A stretch of DNA of 64,000 nt from Gammaproteobacteria bacterium. Its GTDB lineage: Bacteria; Pseudomonadota; Gammaproteobacteria; Pseudomonadales; Azotimanducaceae_A. The stretch spans positions 1 to 64,000 of the forward strand of contig DUAT01000078.1 in NCBI GenBank assembly GCA_012960755.1, in the 5' to 3' direction. The notes beneath the pieces were generated by a model. That model saw nothing but the letters and a program-made list of their open reading frames with translations. It had not been told where the DNA came from and made no database searches. This document shows positions 16,996 to 26,052 of the stretch, in pieces; position 1 is the stretch's first letter, and each line of letters starts with the position of its first letter. Position numbers and translations under genes: made by a program.

Positions 16996-19380
16996 CTACG
17001 CCTGATTTGCCACAGAACTCTTGTCACACGGCCCGACGCCGGTAATCTCCCGATCACAGAGTTGTTCGTATGTTTGCGGCTCCATTGCGAGAAGCTCATT
17101 GAAGACCTCCCACGAATGCTGGCCTTGTGTTGGCGCAGGTAATGGTGAATCAATATTGGACCGACTAAATTTAGCAGGTAGTACAGACTGCCAATACGCA
17201 CCAGTTTCAGGATGTCTAATATTCATCATATGACCGCGATCCCTTAGATCACTGTCTCCAGCGATCTCGTCGGGTCTGAGCACAGCGGCCGCAGGAACAC
17301 CTGCATCCTGTAGTTGGCGGGACAGCTGCAGCCGATCCAGATTAGCTGTTTTTCGACCCATCACTTCGTCCAGCTGTTCTTCAAATCTCTGCCGTTGTCT
17401 ATTGGTGTCAAAGTTTTCGGTTGGTTCAAGCTTCAGCAGTTCGACAATTGCCTGCCATTGGGCATCAGTTTCGCCCGAAATGGCAATCCAATTATCTTCA
17501 CCGGCTGTTGGATAGATACCACACGGCGCAAAGCCGCTGTGGGAATTCCCCATGGGCTCCCTGACAGTGCCATTTATTTCGTACTCCAACCAGGCGTCGC
17601 CAATAAAGGTAAAGTTAGCCTCCTGCATCGACAAATCGATGTACTGCCCCTGTCCTGTTCTATCCCGATGCAGCAGTGCCAGCAGGATGGCCGAGTATCC
17701 ACAAAGTCCAGCGACCGGATCGGGATACATCTGGCCCGAGTTCATTGGATGTTCACCCTTGTAACCTAACAACGCAGACATGCCGGAGGATGGCTCTATG
17801 GTTCCACCAATGCCCGGCACATGCGCCCAGGGCCCCTCGGCGCCGTAAGCAGACAAACTGGCCATGACAATATCAGGTTTTAATGCTTTGAGACTGTCGT
17901 AGTCTATTCCAAGATTACCCATCACCCTGGGTGAAAAGTTCTCGGCAACAAAATCCGTCTGAACCACAAGATCCTTGAACAATTCAACACCCTCCGGCTC
18001 ACTCAGGTCTACAGTAATGCAACGCTTGTTCAAATTAACGGCATTATACAGTGGGCTGCAGTTCCAGGCGTGTTTCGCAGATTCGGTCTGCTGCATGTTC
18101 TTTGGTATTGGGTTTTGATAGCTGCCTCGCCAGCTATCCAACCGACCACGGGTTTCCAGCTGAATAACATCGGCGCCCAGCAGAGCCAGTAGTTCTGTAG
18201 CATAAGTCCCAGCCCATGCCTGGGTTAACACCAGACCGCGAAAACCATGCAGAGGTCCGGTTTTCCTGACGATACCGCCGATGGCTCGTCTTGGCTCCAC
18301 CGTGATTTTGGGTTGTTGGGTGAATGAAGTCACAGTGCCCAGTTCTTTCGGTGTGCGCCAGTCTGAGACCGACATTTTCGCAAAGGGGCCAGGATAACGA
18401 ACGCCATCACCAGACTCTCTCAGGAAACCACGACCTTCAAATTGCGGATTGTCCGATAGTTCATCCATTCGAAGTGCCGGTCCCGCAATCACCCGTTGTT
18501 CACCCAGCGCCTGAAAAAGATCCATCCGGTTCCAATCTTTCATTGCTGTGGCAACGCGCTCGACAAAGCGGTCCTTGTGTTTATGGCGTAGCCCGGACTG
18601 TTGTAATTCCTTATCATCTGCAAGATCCGGCAATCCCAACAATCGCATTGCCTTAATCCAGAACGCCGGTCGTGAAATCGTTAGCGCGAACCACCCATCC
18701 TTAACCGGAATAGGCCCCTCATTAACGTCTACGGCGGGCTTTCTTGACCACATAAATCCGGAGTATTGATAACGCAGAGGCGCTGGAGCAGATGTTGATA
18801 CCAACACCTCCCGCTCCGAAATATCAATAATCTGACCACTACCGCCATCCGCCAATTGTTCAATCACGGCAGCCAACAAGGTCCCAAAAGCATAGGTGCC
18901 AGCCTGGTATGAGGCCTGATAACCACTACTTTTAAGGGGTGGCCGACCTTGAAGCCCATTCACCCAGGCCCATCCGGACGCAGCACAAGCTGTCAGATCG
19001 TTACCGATAAATCCACAAAGCGCACCACTAAGACCATAGGCGCTAATCCCGCAGACAAGTGCCTGCTCGTTTTGTGCAGACAAGTTTTCTGCACTCCAGT
19101 CGCCTTCAATGGAGCTTGTAAGAATAATGTCGGCTTCACTGATGAGACAAGATACCTGTTCGAATGCTCCCCATTTTTTGTTGATTAAAAAGTACCTGGC
19201 TGGAATACTCTCGCCTTGAGAATCACACGGGCCATGTTGCCGAAGTGGATGACGAGTTTTGGATTCGACAGCAATGACTTCAGCCCCAAAATCAGCCAGC
19301 AAGCGCGAGCACCAGGCAGTACTGGTACGGGTGCCAAGATCTAAAACCGAGAGCCCAGACAGGGTTAGATTATCCATCAT
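16996..19380 (-). CDS. Double-domain CaiB/BaiF CoA-transferase
   Basis: A protein of about 794 residues with two type III CoA-transferase domains in tandem. The C-terminal half (from about 375, GLVLTQAWAGTYATELLALLG) is canonical, with the catalytic aspartate in MYPDPVAG. The N-terminal half (LSGLSVLDLGTRTSTAWCSR) has the fold signature, but the matching site reads SYQAGTYA, so its aspartate seems lost and it may be structural. Three ATG codons lie close together; AGGA is six bases from ATG 19380, which I use (19386 also possible). It sits between the DUF481 gene (gap about 12 bp) and a small membrane protein. Confidence 0.88.
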   Translation of the reverse strand: MMDNLTLSGLSVLDLGTRTSTAWCSRLLADFGAEVIAVESKTRHPLRQHGPCDSQGESIPARYFLINKKWGAFEQVSCLISEADIILTSSIEGDWSAENLSAQNEQALVCGISAYGLSGALCGFIGNDLTACAASGWAWVNGLQGRPPLKSSGYQASYQAGTYAFGTLLAAVIEQLADGGSGQIIDISEREVLVSTSAPAPLRYQYSGFMWSRKPAVDVNEGPIPVKDGWFALTISRPAFWIKAMRLLGLPDLADDKELQQSGLRHKHKDRFVERVATAMKDWNRMDLFQALGEQRVIAGPALRMDELSDNPQFEGRGFLRESGDGVRYPGPFAKMSVSDWRTPKELGTVTSFTQQPKITVEPRRAIGGIVRKTGPLHGFRGLVLTQAWAGTYATELLALLGADVIQLETRGRLDSWRGSYQNPIPKNMQQTESAKHAWNCSPLYNAVNLNKRCITVDLSEPEGVELFKDLVVQTDFVAENFSPRVMGNLGIDYDSLKALKPDIVMASLSAYGAEGPWAHVPGIGGTIEPSSGMSALLGYKGEHPMNSGQMYPDPVAGLCGYSAILLALLHRDRTGQGQYIDLSMQEANFTFIGDAWLEYEINGTVREPMGNSHSGFAPCGIYPTAGEDNWIAISGETDAQWQAIVELLKLEPTENFDTNRQRQRFEEQLDEVMGRKTANLDRLQLSRQLQDAGVPAAAVLRPDEIAGDSDLRDRGHMMNIRHPETGAYWQSVLPAKFSRSNIDSPLPAPTQGQHSWEVFNELLAMEPQTYEQLCDREITGVGPCDKSSVANQA

Positions 19381-19392
19381 TGTCATTCCTGA

Positions 19393-20382
19393 TTAAAAAT
19401 CAAAACCTGCGCCGAAAAGCAGACTGAGATCCTCGCCCTCAGTTCCTTCGACCGGTTCGGAATCCACATCGTAGTTAAGTTGAATATTAAGATAGATATC
19501 ATCCGTGATGTCGTAGCGAAATCCGGTGACACTGTTCAGCACCAGATTTTCCCTGCCACCGAGACTCCTGTAGAGCTGATGGTTATGGAAAAGTTCAAAA
19601 TCGCCGCCACGAAAATCGTGCGCATATCGAAGCCGCCATTCAATAAGTGTACTGCTCTGACTCTCGCCGTCGATGGTCTCGTTTTGAAGACCACCACCTA
19701 ACTGAACGTTCAATGTTTTACCCGGGTCATCCCAGATATCATAACCCAATGCGGGGTTTATCGAGGTACGTTGATCCAACAACACGATAGGATCACGCTC
19801 TAACGTTAAGTTAGCCGCTGCAAACCAGGGTTTGGAAAATATCCAGTTATAAGATGCAAACAGCCGATCCTTGTCCTTGAGCTTACTGCCATCCTGTTCT
19901 TCACGTACCATCGAAAGATCAAAGTTCGTTCTGTGATCGCCCCACTTAACAGAGAATGTCCCGTTCAGATTATAGATGGCGCTATCCGTGTTACCCCGAC
20001 TAACATTCTGACTTACATCAATCTTGCGCTCCCAATCAAAGAAATCCTCAATTTCCTCTACCTTTTTCAAATCGGTTAAAGCAATTAGAACTCGATCCTC
20101 ACCGGACTGAAGAATGACCTTGCCCGCGACATCAGACCTGACGAATTTGTAGTCATCTTCCCCGCCCTTATAAAGGTTAACATGGAAATCCCCATCTGTT
20201 TTCAGAGAGGCGACGTCTTTGAGGTCGACATCAAAGTCGTCACTGTATGATGCTTCAATGGTAATCGAGTTGTCCCATATTTTCTTGATTTCCCCAGTTA
20301 TGCGGTCTCCATTTTTCATATAAATCACATCTGCACCAGCAGACAAACAAACCATCAGCAACAACATGCCCAACACTCTCAT
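19393..20382 (-). CDS. DUF481 outer-membrane protein
   Basis: A 329-residue exported protein of the DUF481 family (YdiY-like, putative salt-stress-induced outer-membrane protein). It has a signal peptide (MRVLGMLLLMVCLSAGADV), an N-terminal part with VIYMKNGDRITGEIKKIWDN as seen in many such proteins, and a C-terminal barrel region from about 125 (ISRGNTDSAIYNLNGTF type strands) ending GAGFDF. Its function is not established in the family. Its position between the enoyl-CoA hydratase and the CoA-transferase genes, with gaps of 21 and about 10 bases, is unusual and suggests an envelope role linked to that pathway, for example substrate access. Confidence 0.85.
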   Translation of the reverse strand: MRVLGMLLLMVCLSAGADVIYMKNGDRITGEIKKIWDNSITIEASYSDDFDVDLKDVASLKTDGDFHVNLYKGGEDDYKFVRSDVAGKVILQSGEDRVLIALTDLKKVEEIEDFFDWERKIDVSQNVSRGNTDSAIYNLNGTFSVKWGDHRTNFDLSMVREEQDGSKLKDKDRLFASYNWIFSKPWFAAANLTLERDPIVLLDQRTSINPALGYDIWDDPGKTLNVQLGGGLQNETIDGESQSSTLIEWRLRYAHDFRGGDFELFHNHQLYRSLGGRENLVLNSVTGFRYDITDDIYLNIQLNYDVDSEPVEGTEGEDLSLLFGAGFDF

Positions 20383-20403
20383 AGCTCTATTCCCTTTGCT
20401 GCT

Positions 20404-21243
20404 TTATTTAAGACTGTCGGGTAAATCATTCACCGCCGACAATGACCACTCCGGCGTCCGTTTTTCGACGAACGAGAGAATACCTTCCTTTGCGTCTGCC
20501 TGATTGCCTACCCAGGCAAACAACGGCCCTTCCTTTTTCAACATGGTACTCATACTCGAATCCAGACCCTGCCAGAGTAACTTTTTGGTAATGGCTACAG
20601 AAGCTGGCGCGGCATTCACGTAGTCTGCGGCCTTATCCATAGCATAATTCAGAACTTCATCCCTCGGCAGCGCTTTACTGACGATCCCTAACTCTTCCGC
20701 TTCTGTGCCGAGGAATATACGACCTGACAGCAATAGGTCCGCGGCATTTGAAAAGCCAGCTACCCTCTGAACCAGAAGATGCGAAGCAAGCTCGGGGATC
20801 ATTCCCCTTCGCGTAAACACGAAGCCCATCTTGGCATCCTCGGCTGCGATTCGAATATCACACAACATGGGGTAGGTCATGCCCACGCCCACCGCAGCAC
20901 CGTTAATGGCTGCAATGACCGGCTTGTTAATCTCGTACGGATGAACATTGGTAACATCCCTGCCAACATTTTCACTTATCGCTGCCCTGCTCCCATCATC
21001 GGATCGTCCTGAAAATGTGTCACCCCCTTTTTCAAGGTCAGCCCCGGCACAGAATGCTCGACCAGCGCCGGTGATAACAACCGCCCTGACCCCATCATCT
21101 TCGTTTGCATATCTCAGAGCGAGACTGAGTTCACTGGCAACTGTACTATTCCACGCGTTCATTCTTTCCGGGCGATTCAAGGTGACCAGGGCAACACTGT
21201 CGGTCACCTCATAGAGTACGGTTTTTAAAGTTAGTTCTGACAT
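20404..21243 (-). CDS. Enoyl-CoA hydratase/isomerase family protein
   Basis: A 279-residue crotonase-fold enzyme acting on acyl-CoA esters. Conserved blocks are TLNRPERMNAWN (19-30), AFCAGADL (the first oxyanion-hole strand, about 63-70), INGAAVGVGM (second oxyanion element, about 115) and GMIPELASHLL, whose glutamate matches the catalytic Glu of hydratases. It is the likely first gene of the minus-strand operon that continues with the DUF481 protein and the double CoA-transferase. A 169-bp gap separates it from the divergent glyoxalase-like gene at 21413. It may be a hydratase or isomerase; the substrate is unknown. Confidence 0.92.
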   Translation of the reverse strand: MSELTLKTVLYEVTDSVALVTLNRPERMNAWNSTVASELSLALRYANEDDGVRAVVITGAGRAFCAGADLEKGGDTFSGRSDDGSRAAISENVGRDVTNVHPYEINKPVIAAINGAAVGVGMTYPMLCDIRIAAEDAKMGFVFTRRGMIPELASHLLVQRVAGFSNAADLLLSGRIFLGTEAEELGIVSKALPRDEVLNYAMDKAADYVNAAPASVAITKKLLWQGLDSSMSTMLKKEGPLFAWVGNQADAKEGILSFVEKRTPEWSLSAVNDLPDSLK

Positions 21244-21412
21244 GGCATCCTCCTGCAGAGACCTGGTTAGTGAGAAAAACTAATTAAGGCGTAGCCGGAA
21301 GTATTTAATCAAGTACTTTTTACGCCCGCTTTGATGGAGCCGCATCAAGCGCAGATGCTGTTTTTACACTACACTAGGATACAGTACTGCAAATATTGAA
21401 CTGGAGAAAAGC

Positions 21413-21817
21413 ATGCCCCTTAATGTAACCAAGGAATCTGTCGATCTTGGAATTGTTACCAAAGACTCTGAAGCACTGTTGAAATTCTATCGCGATACGC
21501 TCGGCCTGGAGCAGGAGGGAGTGATGGCAATGCCCGGTGGCGGGCAAATGACCAGGCTAAAGTGCGGTACCACCACAGTAAAGATTGTCGTCAATGGCAA
21601 GGAACCTGCCTCGGTAGCACCACCTGGCGGGCTCGGTGGTGCTACCGGTTACCGTTATTTCACAATTTCTGTCGACAATCTGGCAGAGGCCACTGAGGAA
21701 TGTAAGGCCGCGGGCTACAAGGTCACAGTTCCGCCCACTGAAATCCGGGCAGGTGTCACCATTTCCATGATCGAAGACCCGGATGGTAACTGGGTTGAGT
21801 TATTGCAAATGAGTTAA
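21413..21817 (+). CDS. VOC family (glyoxalase/dioxygenase-like) protein
   Basis: A single-gene unit coding a 134-residue vicinal oxygen chelate protein. The two beta-alpha-beta modules are visible: DLGIVTKDSEALLKFYRDTLGL at the start and RYFTISVDNLAEATEECKAAGY in the second half, ending with IEDPDGNWVELLQM, whose glutamate is a usual metal ligand. A first-module histidine is not obvious (the usual VxHVxLxVxD reads VDLGIVTKD), so it may not be a standard glyoxalase I. The start follows GGAGAAAAGC. The stop abuts the convergent extradiol dioxygenase gene with no gap. Confidence 0.82.
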   Translation: MPLNVTKESVDLGIVTKDSEALLKFYRDTLGLEQEGVMAMPGGGQMTRLKCGTTTVKIVVNGKEPASVAPPGGLGGATGYRYFTISVDNLAEATEECKAAGYKVTVPPTEIRAGVTISMIEDPDGNWVELLQMS

Positions 21818-22738
21818 CTATGGCGAACCGTCAGGTCCCCAGTGAACAGCCAACAATTCTTCAATGGGTGCCTGGTGGGAACCGAAGGACTCGTTCACCA
21901 GGTCACCGTCTGTAAAGTGTTCCATTGTGAAGTCAGATGGGTCTTTCCAGTAGTCAAAGACCTGGCTGCCTAATTTGTGTTTGCCAACGCCCCATCGATG
22001 TTCATATTTCTGGTTTCTCAAGCGATCATGACCTTGCATTAGTGTATCCCAGTCAGCAACTTCAAATGCAGCATGATTAAATTCAGAGTTGCCCGCCCCG
22101 ACCAGGAACATGGTGTGGTGGTCAACATAGTCCTCGCCACGGTTAACCCGCATAAATGCGCCCAGTGTTTTTTTATCACCACCAAAATAAATTTCATCAC
22201 TGGTGATAAACCCGATGCGATGCTTGTACCAGGCTTCACTGGTTGGAAAATCAACCACATTGATAACACAATGACCCAGGCGTTTCACAATCACAGAACT
22301 GTTGGTGAGGCTCACACGCTCGCCAAGTCGCTGCTGATCTTCAGCAAAATTCAGGGGTTGCCGCTTCGGCACCTCAAGTGCTTGTGGTCGTTCAATGCCC
22401 CAGACAATATCTACTGCATTACCGTCAGGGTCTGACAGCCGGGCGCGCAAGCCTCCACCGGGCAGATCTATTTCTTCGATTGGCACGCCATCAATTGCTG
22501 CAATGCGCTCCAGCGCCTCCTGGCTTTGGGCATCAAAGCCTATTCCAAGAAACGCATCCTGTTCGTCGCCCTTGCCTACTTCAGCAATATAGACATAGCC
22601 ACTCGGATCCGTACCTCGCGCCAGTAACACCCCATCGTGATCTTCAACGGCTAAACCAAAATCTGCCAGAAACTTCTCTTGTCTGGATAGATCCGCAATC
22701 CGAAATCTCACATATCGAATATCATTAATTCCTTCCAT
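21818..22738 (-). CDS. Type I extradiol ring-cleavage dioxygenase (VOC)
   Basis: A 306-residue two-domain VOC protein of the type I extradiol dioxygenase kind (2,3-dihydroxybiphenyl dioxygenase/catechol 2,3-dioxygenase), cleaving a catechol next to its hydroxyls with Fe(II) and O2. The C-terminal domain keeps all three metal ligands: His156 (GHCVINV), His222 (NHAAFEV) and Glu273 (MEHFTDG). The N-terminal domain (residues 7-115) is non-catalytic as is normal. It is 20 bases downstream of the tetR gene on the same strand and divergent from the hydrolase and hydroxylase genes, so the whole set is probably one regulated ring-cleavage unit. Confidence 0.88.
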   Translation of the reverse strand: MEGINDIRYVRFRIADLSRQEKFLADFGLAVEDHDGVLLARGTDPSGYVYIAEVGKGDEQDAFLGIGFDAQSQEALERIAAIDGVPIEEIDLPGGGLRARLSDPDGNAVDIVWGIERPQALEVPKRQPLNFAEDQQRLGERVSLTNSSVIVKRLGHCVINVVDFPTSEAWYKHRIGFITSDEIYFGGDKKTLGAFMRVNRGEDYVDHHTMFLVGAGNSEFNHAAFEVADWDTLMQGHDRLRNQKYEHRWGVGKHKLGSQVFDYWKDPSDFTMEHFTDGDLVNESFGSHQAPIEELLAVHWGPDGSP

Positions 22739-22758
22739 TATTTCTCCTCGTACTCATC

Positions 22759-23430
22759 CTATTTTTTAAAAACAGTCTCACCTTCCAGTGGTGGCAAGGG
22801 ACGATGGGCAATTTCCCGGGCCTCATCCGCATCAATGCCGAACACTCGCAGCATCAGTTCTGCGCTTTGATCAATTCTTTTTTCTGCATCATCATGGTCA
22901 AAAGATGCCATCAGGCTGTTTACAAATCCGCCGAACGCATAGCTTGACGTGACTTTAGCATCTGTGACCACAAACCGACCCGACTGAAGCCCTTCATAAA
23001 AATCCCGACCGCTGAATCTTCCCACGGCAAACCGCATCTCTTCGACGGGTACCCCGGAATGCTGCAGCAACCATTTCCACAGTTCGTCCGCAACTATCAT
23101 GCGAGCCATGTAACGGCTTGAGAACGCCATTATCTCAGCAGGATCTTTCAATGGTCCCATGGCTTTTTGAAGTTTTTCTTCCAACAACTTTGCATGGGCC
23201 TGAATGATAGGAACCAGCACTTCATTCTTTGATTTGAAATGTAAATAGAACGAGCCATGCCCGACATCCGCTGCCTCAGTGATATCCTGAATGGTCACAC
23301 TGTCGATAGGTCTTGAACGCATAAGCTGTTCTGCAACGGCGAGGATACGATCCCGGGCATCCTGCCGTTTTCTTTCAACACGGCTCATCCCGCTCTGTTT
23401 CCGGTGTTCTCTCTTCGACTGTTTGATCAT
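22759..23430 (-). CDS. TetR family transcriptional regulator
   Basis: A DNA-binding repressor of about 224 residues. The helix-turn-helix reads SVTIQDITEAADVGHGSFYLHFKSKNEV, the usual TetR recognition region, and the rest is a helical ligand domain. The frame is open to 23481, but that start falls inside the operator-like repeats in the divergent promoter. ATG 23430 (MIKQSKREHRKQ) is more plausible; ATG 23388 (MSRVERKRQ) is also possible. It is co-directional with the dioxygenase gene 20 bases downstream and divergent from the FAH-family gene. It likely represses both arms until an aromatic ligand binds. Confidence 0.9.
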   Translation of the reverse strand: MIKQSKREHRKQSGMSRVERKRQDARDRILAVAEQLMRSRPIDSVTIQDITEAADVGHGSFYLHFKSKNEVLVPIIQAHAKLLEEKLQKAMGPLKDPAEIMAFSSRYMARMIVADELWKWLLQHSGVPVEEMRFAVGRFSGRDFYEGLQSGRFVVTDAKVTSSYAFGGFVNSLMASFDHDDAEKRIDQSAELMLRVFGIDADEAREIAHRPLPPLEGETVFKK

Positions 23431-23451
23431 TTTTTTCGGGATGATTGTTGA

Positions 23452-23499
23452 TTGACTATAGTCATTAATGATTACATACATTATTGTCTACAGTCAATA
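23452..23499. promoter_or_regulatory. Paired TetR operator candidate
   Basis: The divergent promoter holds two related 16-bp sites, TTGACTATAGTCATTA (23452-23467) and TTGTCTACAGTCAATA (23484-23499), 13 of 16 identical and 32 bp apart (about three helix turns). The first contains the perfect palindrome TGACTATAGTCA. The whole region also forms a larger imperfect inverted repeat (23452-23470 against 23479-23497, 16 of 19). It lies between the likely tetR start and the hydrolase start at 23525. Confidence 0.65.
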
Positions 23500-23524
23500 A
23501 CTATCAGGAACCTGGAAACCTATT

Positions 23525-24400
23525 ATGAGACTCATTACTTTTACCCAACTTGGCACAACACGGATCGGTCTCATTAAAGGTGATGATGTCATTGATTTGT
23601 CGCAGTCAGCGCCACAACTGCCTACCGAAATGAAGCAACTGCTGGAGTCGGGTGATGAGGCTATGCGGGCAGCCAGGGAAGCAGAATCCACCACCGCACA
23701 CTTCAAACTGGAAGAGGTCAGGCTGGAGTCACCCGTGCTCCGGCCACCGAAAATACTGGCGATTGGGCTTAATTATCGCGCCCACGCCGAAGAGGCAGGC
23801 ATGGAGATTCCAAAAACACCTTTCGTGTTTACCAAACAGGCCACATCGATCAATGGCCCTTACGACCCGGTTCACTGGTCGGAGGATTCAAAAGCACTGG
23901 ACTACGAAGGCGAACTTGGGGTAGTGATCGGTAAAACTTGCCGCCGTGTACCCAGAGACAAGGCAGACAGCGTTATTGCGGGGTATTGTGTAATTAACGA
24001 TGTCAGCGTTCGCGATTGGCAGCTCAGGGGTAATCCCTCATCTTTTACCATGGGTAAATCCTGGGATACTCACTGTCCCATGGGGCCTGCTATTGTCACC
24101 CCTGACGAAGTGGACCCGCACAATTTATTGTTAAAAACCACTATCAATGGTGATTTGAGACAGGACACCAATACCAATGATTTGATCTTCGACTGTTACG
24201 ACCTTGTTTCATTTATGTCCACCGCATTTACGCTTGAAGCCGGGGATGTTATCGCAACGGGAACACCAAGCGGGGTAGGTTTTTTCCAAAAACCACCAGC
24301 CCCAGTCAAGGTTGGCGATATTATGCGCGTCGAAATCGAAGCCCTGGGTTATATTGAAAACGAAGTTATCGTGGAACCGGTAGATGTTACGAAATACTAG
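23525..24400 (+). CDS. Fumarylacetoacetate hydrolase (FAH) family protein
   Basis: A 291-residue FAH-family enzyme. The family cleaves or hydrates ring-fission products and includes 2-keto-4-pentenoate hydratases, HpcE-type decarboxylases/isomerases and fumarylpyruvate hydrolases. Metal ligands are visible as Glu128 and Glu130 (DYEGELGVVIG) and Asp159 (INDVSVRDWQ). The N-terminal PPKILAIGLNYRAHAEE and the C-terminal GDVIATGTPSGVGF are standard. It is divergent from tetR and nine bases before the flavin hydroxylase, so it is the first gene of a two- or three-gene unit. It probably processes the product of the extradiol dioxygenase. Confidence 0.9.
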   Translation: MRLITFTQLGTTRIGLIKGDDVIDLSQSAPQLPTEMKQLLESGDEAMRAAREAESTTAHFKLEEVRLESPVLRPPKILAIGLNYRAHAEEAGMEIPKTPFVFTKQATSINGPYDPVHWSEDSKALDYEGELGVVIGKTCRRVPRDKADSVIAGYCVINDVSVRDWQLRGNPSSFTMGKSWDTHCPMGPAIVTPDEVDPHNLLLKTTINGDLRQDTNTNDLIFDCYDLVSFMSTAFTLEAGDVIATGTPSGVGFFQKPPAPVKVGDIMRVEIEALGYIENEVIVEPVDVTKY

Positions 24401-24409
24401 GCGAGCCTG

Positions 24410-25960
24410 ATGCAACCTTCATTCGACATAGCCATCATTGGAATGGGGCCGGTAGGCACCTGTGCTGCGATCCTGTTCGCCCACAACGGCCTGAACGTGG
24501 TGACATTTGAGCGTGATATCGAGGTTTACGCCCTGCCCCGGGCGGTAGCGATGGATGGCGAGATAGTCCGCGCATTCCAGAGTATTGGTCTGGGAGACGA
24601 ACTCAACGACCTTCTGCAGACGGTGCGTCCCGGAGATCGTGCAGGCTTTGCCAACTCAAAACACGAGTGGATGTTCGGCCAGAACATGGCTGATTCCGGA
24701 TTAAATGGCTGGCAGACACTCTCCATGTTTGATCAGCCCGAAGTCGAATCCTACCTTCGCGAGCTGGCAATTGAACATCCCAATATTACCTGCCACATTG
24801 GTAGCGATGTCAGCTCCTTTGAGGATCTCGGCGATCAGGTCGTGCTTCACGCTTCAAACCTCGCCTCCGAAGAAGCACTTACCGTGAGTGCGAGGTATCT
24901 GTTGGGATGTGATGGCGCCAGTAGTGACGTGCGGCGTTCTCTCGATATCAGCTGGCATGATCTTGGATACAACAAAGACTGGCTGGTGGTCGATATTATC
25001 CTCAAGGAAGGTCATACATTAACGCAGGATACGGTACAGGTTTGCGACCCGGATCGAATAGCCACATTTGTGGCAACCAAAGATCCCTATCGTCGCTGGG
25101 AGTTTAAGCTCAATCCCGGTGAAACCTGGGAAGAAATGCAGACACCGGAAAAAATCCGGGATTTGCTGGACCCATGGACACCGAGAGGCACTTACGAGAT
25201 CAGGCGCTCGGCTGTGTATCAGTTCCATGCGGCCACCGCAGATCGTTGGCGGGCAGGAAATATATTTATTGCAGGAGATGCCGCACATCAGACGCCTCCA
25301 TTCCTGGGTCAGGGAATGAACGCGGGTATGCGTGATGCAATTAATCTGGCCTGGAAATTCCCTATGGTACTTTCCGGGCTGGCCGACGATTCACTGCTTG
25401 ATTCCTACCAGCAGGAACGTATTCCCCACGCCCAGGACCTTGTGGAATGGGCGGTCGCCATCGGCCAGCTAATGGAACACCTGGCTGCGGTAGAACTGGC
25501 CGAACGACAAGGCAAGCCAACACCGGATGTCCCGCCACAAAAGAAATCTGCCGGGTATGGCCAGGGTCGAGGTAACCCGCCCCTTCGCGACGGTGTTATT
25601 GTGCTAGATCAGGTCAGTGATACCGGATCGTCAGGATATCTGTTCAGCCAGCCCCTGGTTAGCCGGGACAAACAGACTTTTAAACTGGACGAAGCGCTCG
25701 GCAAGGGCTTCGCAATTGTTGCAAAAACAGATTCAGACCTGGAACTGACTGAACAGAGCAAGAAAATAGTCGAAAAACTGGATATTACACTCACAAGTCT
25801 TGAAACACTCACCGAAATCAAAGGCCATTTCGACAATCTGTTTAAGTCCTCTGCTGCTGCAATAGTACGCCCTGATCGCTATGTCTTTGGGCATACGACA
25901 GAAACCGTGACCCTCGATCATCTGCTGATAGAACTGTCGAAGAAACTGTCTCTTATCTAA
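24410..25960 (+). CDS. FAD-dependent aromatic hydroxylase (MhpA-like)
   Basis: A 516-residue class A flavin monooxygenase resembling 3-(3-hydroxyphenyl)propionate hydroxylase. The FAD Rossmann motif GMGPVG is at 11-16, the DG motif GCDGASS at 166-172, and the GD motif AGDAAHQTPPFLGQG from 288. Such enzymes use NAD(P)H and O2 to add a hydroxyl ortho to a phenol, giving the catechol that an extradiol enzyme cleaves. The C-terminal 100 residues form the thioredoxin-like domain common in MhpA. It follows the FAH-family gene by nine bases and precedes the aldolase by about 90. Confidence 0.9.
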   Translation: MQPSFDIAIIGMGPVGTCAAILFAHNGLNVVTFERDIEVYALPRAVAMDGEIVRAFQSIGLGDELNDLLQTVRPGDRAGFANSKHEWMFGQNMADSGLNGWQTLSMFDQPEVESYLRELAIEHPNITCHIGSDVSSFEDLGDQVVLHASNLASEEALTVSARYLLGCDGASSDVRRSLDISWHDLGYNKDWLVVDIILKEGHTLTQDTVQVCDPDRIATFVATKDPYRRWEFKLNPGETWEEMQTPEKIRDLLDPWTPRGTYEIRRSAVYQFHAATADRWRAGNIFIAGDAAHQTPPFLGQGMNAGMRDAINLAWKFPMVLSGLADDSLLDSYQQERIPHAQDLVEWAVAIGQLMEHLAAVELAERQGKPTPDVPPQKKSAGYGQGRGNPPLRDGVIVLDQVSDTGSSGYLFSQPLVSRDKQTFKLDEALGKGFAIVAKTDSDLELTEQSKKIVEKLDITLTSLETLTEIKGHFDNLFKSSAAAIVRPDRYVFGHTTETVTLDHLLIELSKKLSLI

Positions 25961-26052
25961 ACCAGCACACAAGATGACTTACCCGGCGTAGCAACACGCC
26001 TGCCTGTTTTTTGTTACTCTTGCGCCTTTCTAACAAGCAGAGAGACTTCAAT

